From: Acinetobacter sp. UBA801
GTDB lineage: Bacteria > Pseudomonadota > Gammaproteobacteria > Pseudomonadales > Moraxellaceae
Reading direction: 5' to 3'
DNA length: 64,000 bases
Assembly (NCBI GenBank): GCA_002296655.1
Contig: DBIN01000026.1
Span: forward strand, 28,659 to 92,658
Positions 1 to 8,857 of this stretch are shown here, one piece after another. The notes below the pieces were generated by a model. It had not been told where the DNA came from. It saw nothing but the letters and a program-made list of their open reading frames with translations, and ran no database searches. Positions within the stretch are counted from its first letter, which is position 1. Each line of letters starts with the position of its first letter. The position numbers were made by a program, and so were the translations under genes.

Positions 1-22
1 TCGAATCGCGGACGACCCACCA
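1..22 (+). tRNA. tRNA-Lys, 3' end only (cut by window start)
   Basis: The first 22 bases match the last 22 bases of the complete tRNA-Lys at 98-173: half of the T arm, the 3' acceptor strand and an encoded CCA. The 5' part lies before the window. It is the upstream member of a tandem tRNA-Lys array. Confidence 0.9.
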
Positions 23-97
23 TTTTCCGAAAGGATCACGTAAAAGTACACTACACTCTTGCGTCATAAAAATGGTCATCATCATTTTTACTCATTT

Positions 98-173
98 GGG
101 TCGTTAGCTCAGTCGGTAGAGCAGCGGACTTTTAATCCGTTGGTCCCGCGTTCGAATCGCGGACGACCCACCA
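98..173 (+). tRNA. tRNA-Lys (anticodon TTT)
   Basis: A 76-base gene folds into a standard cloverleaf. The acceptor strand GGGTCGT pairs with ACGACCC, the D arm contains AGCTCAGTCGGTAGAGC, the anticodon loop is CTTTTAA with anticodon TTT, and the T loop is TTCGAAT. The discriminator base is A and CCA is encoded. It decodes AAA and AAG lysine codons. It lies 75 bases after another tRNA-Lys copy, so the two are probably co-transcribed and processed. A 73-codon open frame running through it is accidental. Confidence 0.97.
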
Positions 174-376
174 TTCCTTCAAAGAAATCTTTAAATTATC
201 AGTCATCACAGTACTGTTCTGTGGATCATGCTGTTTCTCATTTTATTATAAAATTCCCGCATTTCGCGCTATTTGACTAACACTCTTATCCACCATACTT
301 TGCTCAATTCAGTTGTGGAAGATCTGCCATCATTAATAAATCATGCTTTACACACATCCCGAATAAAAACTTGATG

Positions 377-410
377 CAAAAAAAGCCCAAAAGTTTCTCA
401 CTAATGGGCT
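377..410 (-). terminator. Rho-independent terminator of the 433-1008 lipoprotein gene
   Basis: Read on the minus strand, AGCCCA and TGGGCT form a stem with a long loop, followed by a run of seven T. It lies just past the stop codon of the lipoprotein gene. The stem is short, so strength is uncertain. Confidence 0.6.
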
Positions 411-432
411 AAGAATTGAGTTGAATCAATAA

Positions 433-1008
433 TTAACTTGCTCTGATTAAATGATAATTTTGCGAAGGTAAGGGATTGGTTTTAAAGTATTCACGGTTGT
501 TTTCTGTCGCAATCGAAATTTTGTTTTTATCCATAATTAAATTATGGTCTTGATCAATATTATAGTAAAAGATCACCCCAGAAGCGCGTGCCACCACAAT
601 TTGATGCGCTTCTTCATCATAGAACCATAAATCTTTGCGGTATTTTTTTTCATTGTCGTAACTGATTTGCCCCGCATTGACAAAAATACGATGCGCTGTC
701 CCATCAGGCAATAAGGTCAGAATATAATCGACTGTTCCGCGTTCACACATAACAAACTTATCTTCACAGCTGATCTGAGTGGTATAGCGTCCCACATAAG
801 ACAGATGATTCTCGGGAATATGATGTTCTGTTGCAACCGTTTGCATGGGTGCAGTGGCCTGCCCTGCCACTTCCGTTAGTCTTTTAGTTTCTGCCTGTTC
901 TGTATATTTTTGCCCTGCAGCTTGCTCAAGTTGTGATCCATCACATCCAAGTAATAGCATACCGCTCAGCACAGAGACTACACAAATATATGGTTTAGCC
1001 AATGACAC
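433..1008 (-). CDS. hypothetical lipoprotein
   Basis: The 191-residue product has a lipoprotein signal peptide: Lys5, a hydrophobic core, and lipobox LLGC with the acylated Cys at residue 22. The +2 residue is Asp, which in enterobacteria causes retention in the inner membrane; whether that holds here is an inference. The mature part starts with a Gln/Thr/Ala-rich linker to about residue 60. It continues as a compact, probably beta-rich domain with two cysteines (CEDKFVMC) that could form a disulfide. I do not recognise the family. It is a single-gene unit with its own hairpin terminator. Confidence 0.75.
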   Translation of the reverse strand: MSLAKPYICVVSVLSGMLLLGCDGSQLEQAAGQKYTEQAETKRLTEVAGQATAPMQTVATEHHIPENHLSYVGRYTTQISCEDKFVMCERGTVDYILTLLPDGTAHRIFVNAGQISYDNEKKYRKDLWFYDEEAHQIVVARASGVIFYYNIDQDHNLIMDKNKISIATENNREYFKTNPLPSQNYHLIRAS

Positions 1009-1314
1009 ACTTTCCCTTAAAAATTGAAGCTTTTAGTCGTACTCAAATCAGCTACAGGTAACGTTGAATCTATGTTCAACTCATTCCTTAATGTTGAAAT
1101 ATCATCTAAAACCACCACCGACTTCTAGTGAATATTTTAGGGGGATGCTGCTTTAATCAACACCTTAAGTTACATAACTTTACCAATTGCTTGCGGCTAG
1201 ATACTTTAAAAATTTAACAACAACACCATCTTTATTTTATATACAAATGATGTGCGACAAGCCTAACATCAGCCTGTATTCATTTTGAATTTTAGATCTC
1301 TTAAGGAGAATTGA
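1009..1314. other. gene-free stretch between the lipoprotein and PspC-like genes
   Basis: These 306 AT-rich bases lie between two divergent genes and must hold both promoters. A small inverted repeat, GTTGAA-TCTATG-TTCAAC, is at 1063-1080. A good ribosome binding site, AAGGAGA, is at 1303-1309 before the PspC-like start. I see no RNA gene and no further open frame. Confidence 0.6.
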
Positions 1315-1581
1315 ATGACCAATGTTGGTTTATATCGCTCAAACCGCTCAAATATGATTGCTGGGGTCATGGGTGGTATTGCTGAACGTTTTGGTTGGAA
1401 CGCAAATTTACTGCGCTTAATTTTTGTGATTGTTTCAGTGATGAGCGCTGCCTTTCCTGGCATTTTGGTGTATTTGGTGTTGTGGTTGGTGATTCCTAAA
1501 CAAAACCAGTCGAGTAAAGCAAACTATACTCAGGGCTACACAAGACCTGTGCGCACAATCAATCCTCATCAAGACCGATAA
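1315..1581 (+). CDS. PspC domain-containing small membrane protein
   Basis: The 88-residue protein begins with the PspC pattern: LYRSNRSNMIAGVMGGIAERFGWNANLLRL, in which a conserved amphipathic GVxxGIAE segment precedes the membrane helix (residues about 35-60, ending VLWLVIPKQ). PspC proteins act in envelope-stress responses, usually with PspA and PspB, or appear as isolated stress-related membrane proteins. No pspA, pspB or pspF lies nearby, so the Psp pathway role is not supported here. The start is set by AAGGAGA six bases upstream. The polar C-terminal tail of about 25 residues is not conserved in the family. It has its own terminator. Confidence 0.88.
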   Translation: MTNVGLYRSNRSNMIAGVMGGIAERFGWNANLLRLIFVIVSVMSAAFPGILVYLVLWLVIPKQNQSSKANYTQGYTRPVRTINPHQDR

Positions 1582-1651
1582 ACGGTCTTGAAATTTTACT
1601 GACTGACCACATTTATATCATCAGATTGAAATACATTTGAATTTCTTTTTC

Positions 1652-1688
1652 GCTACGATTGCTCCCCCAAGCATCGTAGCTTTTTTTT
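1652..1688 (+). terminator. Rho-independent terminator after the PspC-like gene
   Basis: GCTACGAT and ATCGTAGC form a perfect 8-bp stem with a 13-base loop, followed directly by eight T. It is placed 70 bases after the PspC-like stop codon. Confidence 0.88.
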
Positions 1689-1781
1689 GCCTTTCAGCCT
1701 GCTGTGTATTTTAGAATGTCACAGCATTTCGGTGTTTTCAGAATTGACGTGTTTTGAATACACATCGAAAATGTGAGTCCA

Positions 1782-2885
1782 TCAATTCGTCTTTACAACA
1801 AGTTGCTGATTCAATACTGCAATCATATCGGCACGGCTAATGATCCCCACTAAACGCTGTTGCTCGACCACAGGAATATAATTAAAAGAACGCTCAACAA
1901 AATAAGGCACTAAATCCTGAATACTTTGTTGCGGTTGTACCGTAACGACCTGTCGTAACATAATATGTTTAACTTGATGCTGCCAGCGATAAGGTAAATC
2001 GGTCACGTGTTTAAACCATTCCACCACTTCATACAATGCCAAAGTTCCGACCAAATGATGTGCATCATCCACCACAGGCAAACTCATTAAATTCATGTGT
2101 TTGAATTTTTCTAAAGCACTGTGAATATCATCATCTTGATGCAAACTGACCACATCTTTACTCATAATATCGGCACAAGTCAGTGTTTGAGTTTGTCGTT
2201 CACTGGCTTTGTGCTGCGCTTCTAAAATGATTTTTTGCAGATCGTATTCACTAATATCCAAAAGCTGAGTTTGTTCATCTAACACATCCTGAATATCTTT
2301 CGGCTGAATGGTGGCTTTTTGGGTCGGTGTCGGGTCTTGAGAACGTGTATTCAATTGTGATTTTTGTGGGTACGGTTTGCCAATCATGCGGTTAAATGCA
2401 ATTGCAATGAGCATCAGTAGCACAGAATTGAGTAAAACAGGATAAAAAACAAAATGATAACCTAATTCACGTACAGCCTCTCCGCCCAGTACTGCAGTAA
2501 TTGCGACTGCCCCACTCGGTGGATGCAGCGAATCGGTCGTCATCATCAAGAAAATAGATAAAGCCACCGCCACACTAAAGGCTTCGGTTAAATTTGGAAT
2601 ATATAAAGCACAGCTCACGCCCATAATTGCTGCAATGCTGTTCCCAACTACAATATTCCACGGCTGCGCCAAAGGACTGGCAGGCACAGCAAACAATAAT
2701 ACCGAAGATGCGCCCATTGGCGCGATATACCATGCATTAATATCGCCCAATACCCACCAACTGATCAGTGAAGATAGTGCTAAACCTAGCAACGCTCCCA
2801 ACCCACACAACAACCTTTCTTTCAAAGGCAAAACTTTGAAATTTGGTTTAAGCGTATTTAGCCAGTCTAGTTGCGAATGAAACAC
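1782..2885 (-). CDS. HPP family membrane protein with C-terminal CBS domain pair
   Basis: The N-terminal half carries the HPP domain: four predicted membrane helices and the signature TTDSLHPPSGAVAIT that names the family. A linker of about 50 residues leads to two CBS motifs at the C terminus (ADIMSKDVVSLH..., then VKHIMLRQVVTVQ...), which usually bind adenine nucleotides and regulate the attached domain. Some HPP proteins transport nitrite in plants and cyanobacteria; the bacterial HPP-CBS substrate is unknown. The longest frame starts at a TTG at 2930. A GTG at 2885 is preferred because AGGA lies ten bases upstream of it. It is transcribed convergently toward the PspC-like gene. Confidence 0.9.
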   Translation of the reverse strand: MFHSQLDWLNTLKPNFKVLPLKERLLCGLGALLGLALSSLISWWVLGDINAWYIAPMGASSVLLFAVPASPLAQPWNIVVGNSIAAIMGVSCALYIPNLTEAFSVAVALSIFLMMTTDSLHPPSGAVAITAVLGGEAVRELGYHFVFYPVLLNSVLLMLIAIAFNRMIGKPYPQKSQLNTRSQDPTPTQKATIQPKDIQDVLDEQTQLLDISEYDLQKIILEAQHKASERQTQTLTCADIMSKDVVSLHQDDDIHSALEKFKHMNLMSLPVVDDAHHLVGTLALYEVVEWFKHVTDLPYRWQHQVKHIMLRQVVTVQPQQSIQDLVPYFVERSFNYIPVVEQQRLVGIISRADMIAVLNQQLVVKTN

Positions 2886-3080
2886 GGGCAGACAATCCTG
2901 TGGTGACAATTGAGCAAGATTATAAGACAATCAAGGAATAAGATGTATTTGTTTTATATCTTTTATTTATCAGTGAATTTGTAAAACCCCAAACAACCAG
3001 CAGCTAGTTATGCTTTAACCTTTGCCAGCACCCCGCAAAATCCTTATAATTGAACACAATTTTTCTCTAATTTTAAGTGG

Positions 3081-4070
3081 ATGACCATGAGTCGCGCCAT
3101 ATCGCATATTGATACCTTTCAAGGCTTAATTCTTGCCTTACAAAACTACTGGGCGGAGCAAGGCTGCGTCGTTTTACAACCTTACGATATGGAAATGGGA
3201 GCAGGTACATTCCACACTGCAACTTTCCTACGTGCTTTAGGTCCAGAAACATGGAACGCGGCGTATGTACAACCATCTCGTCGTCCTAAAGATGGTCGTT
3301 ATGGAGAAAACCCGAACCGCCTACAACACTACTACCAATTCCAAGTAGTGCTTAAGCCAAACCCTGACAACATCCAACAGTTGTATCTTGACTCACTTAA
3401 AGCGATCGGAATTGATCCTTTAGTTCACGATATTCGCTTTGTAGAAGATAACTGGGAATCTCCAACACTTGGCGCGTGGGGCTTAGGTTGGGAAGTATGG
3501 CTAAATGGCATGGAAGTGACACAATTCACTTACTTCCAACAAGTGGGTGGTGTTGAGTGCTACCCTGTAACAGGTGAAATCACATACGGTCTTGAACGTT
3601 TGGCAATGTACCTACAAGGTGTCGATTCAGTTTACGATCTTGTTTGGACCAAAGGTCAATTTGGTACAGTCACTTATGGTGATGTATTCCATCAAAACGA
3701 AGTTGAGCAATCAACCTATAACTTCGAATACGCACCAGTCGACAAAATGTTTGAATTATTTGACTTCTATGAAGCTGAAGCATCTCGTTTAATTGCTGCA
3801 GAATTACCATTACCAGCTTATGAGCAAGTGATTAAAGCATCTCACTGCTTTAACTTGCTCGATGCACGCGGTGCAATTTCTGTGACTGAGCGTCAGCGTT
3901 ATATTTTACGTGTTCGTACTTTGGCACGTTCTATTGCACAAAGTTATGTGGCTGCACGTGCAAAATTAGGCTTCCCAATGGCTGAACCGCATTTACGGGA
4001 TGAAGTCTTGGCACAATTAAAAGCACAGGTTGAAGCGGAAGCAAAAGAAGCCAACAAGGAGAGCAAATAA
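3081..4070 (+). CDS. glyQ: glycine--tRNA ligase alpha subunit
   Basis: The alpha subunit of the bacterial alpha2beta2 glycyl-tRNA synthetase performs glycine activation and carries the class II catalytic core. Diagnostic stretches are [18 protein letters not shown] near the N terminus, [20 protein letters not shown] (motif 2 region), and [19 protein letters not shown]. At 329 residues it is slightly longer than the roughly 300 usual, owing to a Lys/Glu/Ala-rich tail. Two in-frame ATGs, 3081 and 3087, are possible; GGA sits seven bases before the second. The stop codon overlaps the glyS start by one base (TAATG), so the two subunits are translationally coupled. Confidence 0.98.
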   Translation: MTMSRAISHIDTFQGLILALQNYWAEQGCVVLQPYDMEMGAGTFHTATFLRALGPETWNAAYVQPSRRPKDGRYGENPNRLQHYYQFQVVLKPNPDNIQQLYLDSLKAIGIDPLVHDIRFVEDNWESPTLGAWGLGWEVWLNGMEVTQFTYFQQVGGVECYPVTGEITYGLERLAMYLQGVDSVYDLVWTKGQFGTVTYGDVFHQNEVEQSTYNFEYAPVDKMFELFDFYEAEASRLIAAELPLPAYEQVIKASHCFNLLDARGAISVTERQRYILRVRTLARSIAQSYVAARAKLGFPMAEPHLRDEVLAQLKAQVEAEAKEANKESK

Positions 4071-6139
4071 TGTCTAAACATACCGTTTTGTTCGAATTGG
4101 GTTGTGAAGAACTTCCACCAAAAAGCTTAAAAAAATTGCGTGATGCGCTACAAGCAGAAACCGTAAAAGGTTTAAATGATGCTGGTCTGGCTTTCGACTC
4201 AATCGAAGCGTATGCAGCACCACGTCGTCTGGCATTGAAAATTATCAATGTAGATGGTGCTCAAGCAGATACTCAAAAACGTTTTGACGGCCCTGCTGTT
4301 CAAGCTGCTTATGATGCTGAAGGTAAGCCAACCAAAGCACTTGAAGGCTTTATGCGCGGTCAAGGCATTACTGTAGATCAAGTATCTACATTTCAAGCAG
4401 GTAAAGTTGAGAAAGTATGCTTCTTGAAAGATGTCAAAGGTCAAAGCCTTGATGCTTTACTGCCACAAATTTTACAGACAGCATTAGATAACCTTCCAAT
4501 TGCAAAACGTATGCGTTCTGCGGCAAGCCGTACTGAATTCGTGCGTCCTGTGAAATGGGTGGTGTTGCTGAAAGATGATCAAGTGATTGAAGCAACGATT
4601 CAAGATCATCAGGCAGCGAATGTAACCTATGGTCACCGCTTCCATGCCCCTGAAGCAATCACACTACAACACGCCAATGACTATTTAGATGCGTTACGTG
4701 CTGCTAAAGTCATTGCTTCTTTTGAAGAACGTCAGGCTATTATCGACCAACAAGTAAAAGCGTTGGCAGATGAGGTTAATGCAATTGCGATTGTACCAAG
4801 CGACCTACGTGACGAAGTCACTGCACTGGTTGAATGGCCGGTAGCTTTACGTGCCAGCTTTGAAGAACGCTTCCTTGCCGTTCCTCAAGAAGCCCTGATC
4901 ACTACCATGCAGGATAACCAGAAGTATTTCTGTTTGGTGAATGCTGAAAACAAATTACAGCCTTACTTCATTACCGTTTCAAACATTGAGTCTAAAGATC
5001 CGACTCAAATTATTGAAGGTAATGAGAAAGTGGTTCGTCCACGTCTGTCAGATGCTGAGTTCTTCTTCCTGCAAGATCAGAAACAGCCATTAGCTTCTCG
5101 TAAAGAGAAACTGGCCAACATGGTATTCCAGGCACAACTGGGTACTTTGTGGAACAAGTCTGAACGTATTGCTAAACTGGCTGTTGCCTTGGCGCCAATT
5201 ACGGGTGCAAATCCGCAAGATGCAGAAAAAGCTGCTTTACTTGCAAAATGTGACTTAACCTCTGAATTGGTGGGCGAATTCCCAGAACTTCAAGGAATCG
5301 CGGGAACTTACTACGCGCGTCTTGAAGGTGAAAATGACGAAGTTGCCGAAGCTTTAGGTGAGCAGTATTTACCTAAGTTTGCGGGTGATGTGCTTCCACA
5401 AACTAAAACAGGAACAACCATTGCTCTTGCAGACCGTTTAGACACACTCACGGGTATTTTCGGTATTGGTCAGGCGCCGACAGGTTCTAAAGACCCGTTT
5501 GCGCTGCGTCGTTCCGCAATTGGTATTTTACGTCTAGTGACTGAAAACGAGCTTGATGTATCAATTGAAGAGCTGATCAAGCTGGCATTGGCTGCTTATG
5601 GCAATGTATTGAAAGATCACGACAAGACTTTGGCAGATGCTGTTGCATTCCTTGAAGGTCGTTACCGTGCCAAATACGAAGATCAAGGCGTTGCGGTAGA
5701 TGTGATTCAAGCCGTTCAAGCGTTATCACCAAAATCTCCACTAGATTTTGATAAGCGTGTAAATGCGGTAAATCACTTCCGTGCATTGCCTGAAGCGGCT
5801 GCATTGGCTGCTGCGAACAAACGTGTTGCCAACATTTTAGCCAAAGAAACCGCGCCTGAAGGTGCTGTGGTTGAAGCAAACTTGGTGGAAGATGCAGAAA
5901 AAGCATTATTCGCTGAACTTGCAAAAATCACACCTGTGGTTGAACCATTATTGGCAGCAAAAGACTACACCACTGCACTTTCTCAATTGGCTGCATTACG
6001 TGCGCCTATTGATGCTTTCTTTGACAGTGTCATGGTGATGGCTGATGATGCAGAGTTGAAAGCCAACCGTTTACGTTTACTGGCACAGTTACGTGATTTG
6101 TTTACACGTGTTGCAGATGTAAGTGTGTTGCAGCACTAA
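4070..6139 (+). CDS. glyS: glycine--tRNA ligase beta subunit
   Basis: The 689-residue beta subunit supplies tRNA recognition to the glyQS enzyme. It opens with the characteristic [13 protein letters not shown]. It contains [12 protein letters not shown] and [13 protein letters not shown], then the HD-like region [12 protein letters not shown] and [17 protein letters not shown], and ends with the DALR-type anticodon-binding helical region ([29 protein letters not shown]). The length matches the family. Its ATG overlaps the glyQ stop codon. A strong hairpin terminator follows 28 bases after the stop, making glyQS a two-gene operon. Confidence 0.98.
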   Translation: MSKHTVLFELGCEELPPKSLKKLRDALQAETVKGLNDAGLAFDSIEAYAAPRRLALKIINVDGAQADTQKRFDGPAVQAAYDAEGKPTKALEGFMRGQGITVDQVSTFQAGKVEKVCFLKDVKGQSLDALLPQILQTALDNLPIAKRMRSAASRTEFVRPVKWVVLLKDDQVIEATIQDHQAANVTYGHRFHAPEAITLQHANDYLDALRAAKVIASFEERQAIIDQQVKALADEVNAIAIVPSDLRDEVTALVEWPVALRASFEERFLAVPQEALITTMQDNQKYFCLVNAENKLQPYFITVSNIESKDPTQIIEGNEKVVRPRLSDAEFFFLQDQKQPLASRKEKLANMVFQAQLGTLWNKSERIAKLAVALAPITGANPQDAEKAALLAKCDLTSELVGEFPELQGIAGTYYARLEGENDEVAEALGEQYLPKFAGDVLPQTKTGTTIALADRLDTLTGIFGIGQAPTGSKDPFALRRSAIGILRLVTENELDVSIEELIKLALAAYGNVLKDHDKTLADAVAFLEGRYRAKYEDQGVAVDVIQAVQALSPKSPLDFDKRVNAVNHFRALPEAAALAAANKRVANILAKETAPEGAVVEANLVEDAEKALFAELAKITPVVEPLLAAKDYTTALSQLAALRAPIDAFFDSVMVMADDAELKANRLRLLAQLRDLFTRVADVSVLQH

Positions 6140-6166
6140 AGTCTTAATTGCTTGTAAGTTAAAAGA

Positions 6167-6196
6167 AACCCCGCTATTTTGATAGTGGGGTTTTTT
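6167..6196 (+). terminator. Rho-independent terminator of glyQS
   Basis: CCCCGCTAT and ATAGTGGGG form a 9-bp stem (one G-T pair) with a short TTTTG loop, followed by six T. It ends only 13 bases before the ATG of the next gene. Confidence 0.92.
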
Positions 6197-6209
6197 ACAT
6201 ATTGATGAA

Positions 6210-7151
6210 ATGAAATTATCACAACCACAAAAAGTCGCGGAATTTTTAAAAGCACATCCAACTCAAAAATTCACTGCTAGAGAAATTGCTCTAGGGATAA
6301 CAAAGCTTTATCCAAATGACTACCTAGAAAAAAGAAGCAACTCACGATTTTCGAATGAAGAAGATTTTTTAAATCAAGTTATTGCTGAAATAGGTGCACA
6401 TAAAAAAGCAATCCTGAAAATCGAGCCAAAAATTCAAATGCAAGACAAGCCTAGACCGCGCTTGTATTGGTTTGAACAAAATAACATCCCCTTACCTGAT
6501 ATAGATAATTCAGAAAATATTCCTCTCGATGATGAGCAAGAAGTAGTATCTACTCCAACGTATAAAGTACTCTCAGAACATGATTTATATCCTGTTCTCA
6601 TCGAATATTTGTCTAAAGAGCTAAACCTCTATAGCCTGAGAATTGATGAAAAAAAGTCTTCAAATAATCGAGGACAAAATGGTAATCAATGGTTACACCC
6701 TGATATTGTTGCTATACAGCCAATTGATAAAAAGTGGCATGAACTAGTGAAGACCTGCGTTAAACATGGTTCAGGTCAGAATGTTCGCCTTTGGTCATTC
6801 GAGGTAAAAAAAGAACTAAATAACTCAAATATTAGAAGTAGCTTTTTCCAAGCTGTTAGTAATTCAAGTTGGGCAAATGAAGGATATTTAGTTGCGACCT
6901 CAATTTCTACCAATGAAATTGAAGAAGAACTGCGTATGCTTTCAGCTTTACATGGTATAGGTGTAATTTTACTCAATCCAGAAAATCCCACTGAAAGTGA
7001 AATCTTACTTCCTGCTCGCCGAAGACTCGAAGTGGATTGGCAATCAATAAATCGAATTTTAAATGAAAATTCAGACTTTAAAAATTTTATCGAATTGGTC
7101 TCAATTTATTACCAAACTGGCCGTATTCGCATACAAGATTGGAATCGTTAA
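6210..7151 (+). CDS. COG2958/HrgA-like protein: winged helix plus PD-(D/E)XK-like domain
   Basis: The 313-residue protein resembles the COG2958 family, which includes Helicobacter HrgA, a gene found in place of a restriction endonuclease in some strains. Residues about 1-80 look like a HARE-type winged helix (KVAEFLKAHPTQKFTAREIA). Residues about 120-260 carry the family core: LSEHDLYPVL, RIDEKKSSNNRGQNGNQWLHPDIV, LWSFEVKKEL and SFFQAVSNSSWANEGYLVAT. HPD followed by EVK fits a PD-(D/E)XK nuclease fold; nuclease activity is inferred. No methyltransferase gene adjoins it. The ATG lies 14 bases after the glyS terminator T-run with no clear ribosome binding site. The gene looks more AT-rich than glyS, which suggests acquisition. 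Confidence 0.82.
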   Translation: MKLSQPQKVAEFLKAHPTQKFTAREIALGITKLYPNDYLEKRSNSRFSNEEDFLNQVIAEIGAHKKAILKIEPKIQMQDKPRPRLYWFEQNNIPLPDIDNSENIPLDDEQEVVSTPTYKVLSEHDLYPVLIEYLSKELNLYSLRIDEKKSSNNRGQNGNQWLHPDIVAIQPIDKKWHELVKTCVKHGSGQNVRLWSFEVKKELNNSNIRSSFFQAVSNSSWANEGYLVATSISTNEIEEELRMLSALHGIGVILLNPENPTESEILLPARRRLEVDWQSINRILNENSDFKNFIELVSIYYQTGRIRIQDWNR

Positions 7152-7224
7152 TCACTGAGCTATAGTCATTTTCCAACTGATTCCCTATACTCAACCTAAC
7201 AACACTCAACAAGAAAACGAGCTT

Positions 7225-7614
7225 ATGAAACTTAAAACACTCATTTTATCGGGTTTAACTTGCCTTTCTCTTAGTGCGTGTACTTCTGCACCTGTCATTC
7301 CACAGCTCACAGCAGGTGTTTTACAAGAAGTGAAAAACATTGAAGTTTACCCAGATACTGTCAACAACAGTGCCAAACTCACAAAATTTATTGATAAATG
7401 CGTGATCGAATTTACAGGCACACTGCAAGCAGGTCGCTCTATTGAACAATGGGCATTTAAAGGCAATAGCTTAATCTCAGCAGGTTCTGCAACCTTTGCA
7501 CAAAATGGAACCAGCACTGCAGAGAATTTTGACTTACACGATGCAACCGTGCAAAAAAACTTCATTACCTTGCGCAGTCACTTCCATAAAGATGCGCTTG
7601 CACAATGCAACTAA
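7225..7614 (+). CDS. hypothetical lipoprotein
   Basis: The 129-residue product has an N-terminal lipoprotein signal (MKLKTLILSGLTCLSLSAC) with lipobox LSAC and Cys19. Thr at +2 is compatible with sorting to the outer membrane. The remaining 110 residues contain two cysteines (in FIDKCVIEF and the C-terminal ALAQCN) that could pair. I do not recognise the domain. The start fits ACGAG a few bases upstream. It is a single-gene unit ending in a hairpin terminator at 7759. Confidence 0.72.
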   Translation: MKLKTLILSGLTCLSLSACTSAPVIPQLTAGVLQEVKNIEVYPDTVNNSAKLTKFIDKCVIEFTGTLQAGRSIEQWAFKGNSLISAGSATFAQNGTSTAENFDLHDATVQKNFITLRSHFHKDALAQCN

Positions 7615-7956
7615 ACTAAAAACATCCTAGAATGTATCTTGATGTAGCAAGATTGTTGGACTTTCAATATATATGCAGCATCTCTTGATATTTCAAACTA
7701 AGATGATACAAGCAGTGTAGCCATTGTTGCCCTGCTTTAAAAACTCTCCAGAGTAACAAGACCCACAATTTTATGTGGGTCTTCTTCTTTAAGCCTAAAA
7801 TGCTACCATCGTTTTAAACACTGTAAATTACACCTAAAAATAGATCATACTTGCGAAAAAAAACACTGCAGATCATCTAAGCTTTATACAATGCAGTACA
7901 TTCAATTCAAAAACCTTTCAACGACCAGAATTCGGCATCCTAAGAGGCACAGCACA
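7615..7956. other. gene-free stretch between the lipoprotein and exported protein genes
   Basis: It holds the terminator at 7759-7790 and presumably the promoter of the gene starting at 7957. The 22 codons upstream of 7957 are open in frame but lack a ribosome binding site and are judged untranslated. Nothing else was recognised. Confidence 0.55.
7759..7790 (+). terminator. Rho-independent terminator
   Basis: AGACCCACA and TGTGGGTCT form a 9-bp stem with a 6-base loop, followed by TCTTCTTT. It is about 145 bases after the lipoprotein stop codon. Confidence 0.8.
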
Positions 7957-8472
7957 ATGAAAAAGATCAATGGCAGCATTTGTATTGGACTATTAATCAG
8001 TAGTGCTTCGGTGTGGGCACAAAATAGTGATGCGCAAACTCAAAGCAATAAACCCATTCAGCCTTATGCAGACAATCCAAACCTTTTGCATGTTTGGGCA
8101 TACAAAACTCAGGAAGGTTTGATTCAAACTGCACAAAAAGTTGGTGAAGTAACCAAAAAAGGCATTGAAAAAATTCGTCCATCCGCACATCAAGCTTTAG
8201 ACAACGCCAAGCAATTGAGCAGTCAGGGTGCGGCGCAAGCCAAGCATACAGGGCAGCGATTAGCTGACAATGTAAATACTAAAATTCAGGAAACCAAAGA
8301 AGTGATTACAGGTCAAAGTGATCATGCCGTGCCTATCTATCAAGCACCATTAAGCGCCCCTTCGCAGCATGTAGCCCCTGCAGCGACCACTGCCGCACCT
8401 ACTCAGGAAGCACAGACGCAGGCTGCGCCAAGTACAGAGTCTGAAGAAGAAATTAAAGTGATCAAGCTATAA
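7957..8472 (+). CDS. hypothetical exported Ala/Gln/Thr-rich protein
   Basis: Starting at the ATG preceded by AAGAGG, the product has 171 residues and a signal peptide (MKKINGSICIGLLISSASVWA, cleavage expected after VWA before QNSDAQ). A frame open 22 codons further upstream lacks a ribosome binding site. The mature protein has a middle section with short Lys/Ala/Gln heptad-like stretches (AQKVGEVTKKGIEKI, ALDNAKQLSSQGAAQAKH), probably amphipathic helix. A low-complexity Pro/Ala/Gln/Thr tail ends in an acidic segment. No known domain is recognised; it is probably periplasmic. Confidence 0.7.
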   Translation: MKKINGSICIGLLISSASVWAQNSDAQTQSNKPIQPYADNPNLLHVWAYKTQEGLIQTAQKVGEVTKKGIEKIRPSAHQALDNAKQLSSQGAAQAKHTGQRLADNVNTKIQETKEVITGQSDHAVPIYQAPLSAPSQHVAPAATTAAPTQEAQTQAAPSTESEEEIKVIKL

Positions 8473-8526
8473 TTTTTTTGATTTATTGGTTACTAGAAAA
8501 GCACAAAAACAACTCAGCGCAAATAA

Positions 8527-8556
8527 AAAAGCCTGCATTTAATCTGCAGGCTTATT
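8527..8556. terminator. Bidirectional terminator between convergent genes
   Basis: AAGCCTGCA and TGCAGGCTT form a 9-bp stem with a 7-base loop. There is an A-run on the left, which reads as a T-run on the minus strand, and TTATT on the right. The left arm side of the minus-strand gene includes its last codons, so the hairpin overlaps that gene's stop. Confidence 0.8.
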
Positions 8557-8739
8557 CATATGATAGCGTATCGATTTTTGAATTTGTCGGAATACATATG
8601 TGCCTAATCCTAACAATACCAACAAACCCAAAGCGAAAAATAGATAAGCCTTCGGCTCAGGCGCATCTGCAAATAAAGTCGCAGATAAAATTAAACTAGA
8701 CAGCAAAACAAGTACAGCAGGCATCAACAACTTGGTCAT
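8539..8739 (-). CDS. small two-helix membrane protein
   Basis: The 66-residue protein begins MTKLLMPAVLVLLSSLILSATLFA. This is one hydrophobic helix, followed by a short polar loop (DAPEPKA), a second helix (YLFFALGLLVLLGLGTYVF) and a basic cytoplasmic tail (RQIQKSIRYHMNKPAD). The start at 8739 is preferred over 8772 because AAGGG lies eight bases upstream. No family is recognised. Overlap of the stop codon with a hairpin terminator supports expression as its own unit. Confidence 0.68.
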   Translation of the reverse strand: MTKLLMPAVLVLLSSLILSATLFADAPEPKAYLFFALGLLVLLGLGTYVFRQIQKSIRYHMNKPAD

Positions 8740-8857
8740 ACATACTACCCTTGGAATGATCAGCAAAAGCATGTTTTAAGATCATCTTAGCCCAATGGCA
8801 AAACAATACAAGTGTCTAAAATTTAGACCATCTAAATCATGGATCAAATTTTGCAGC

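Noticed and set aside
59..280. 73-codon plus-strand frame at the window start.
   Set aside because: It reads straight through a functional tRNA-Lys gene.
7891..7956. Upstream extension of the exported protein at 7957.
   Set aside because: The 22 extra residues would bury the signal peptide; AAGAGG is correctly spaced for the internal ATG only.
8478..8699. 73-codon plus-strand frame after the 7957 gene.
   Set aside because: It crosses the terminator hairpin and lies antisense to the better supported small membrane protein.
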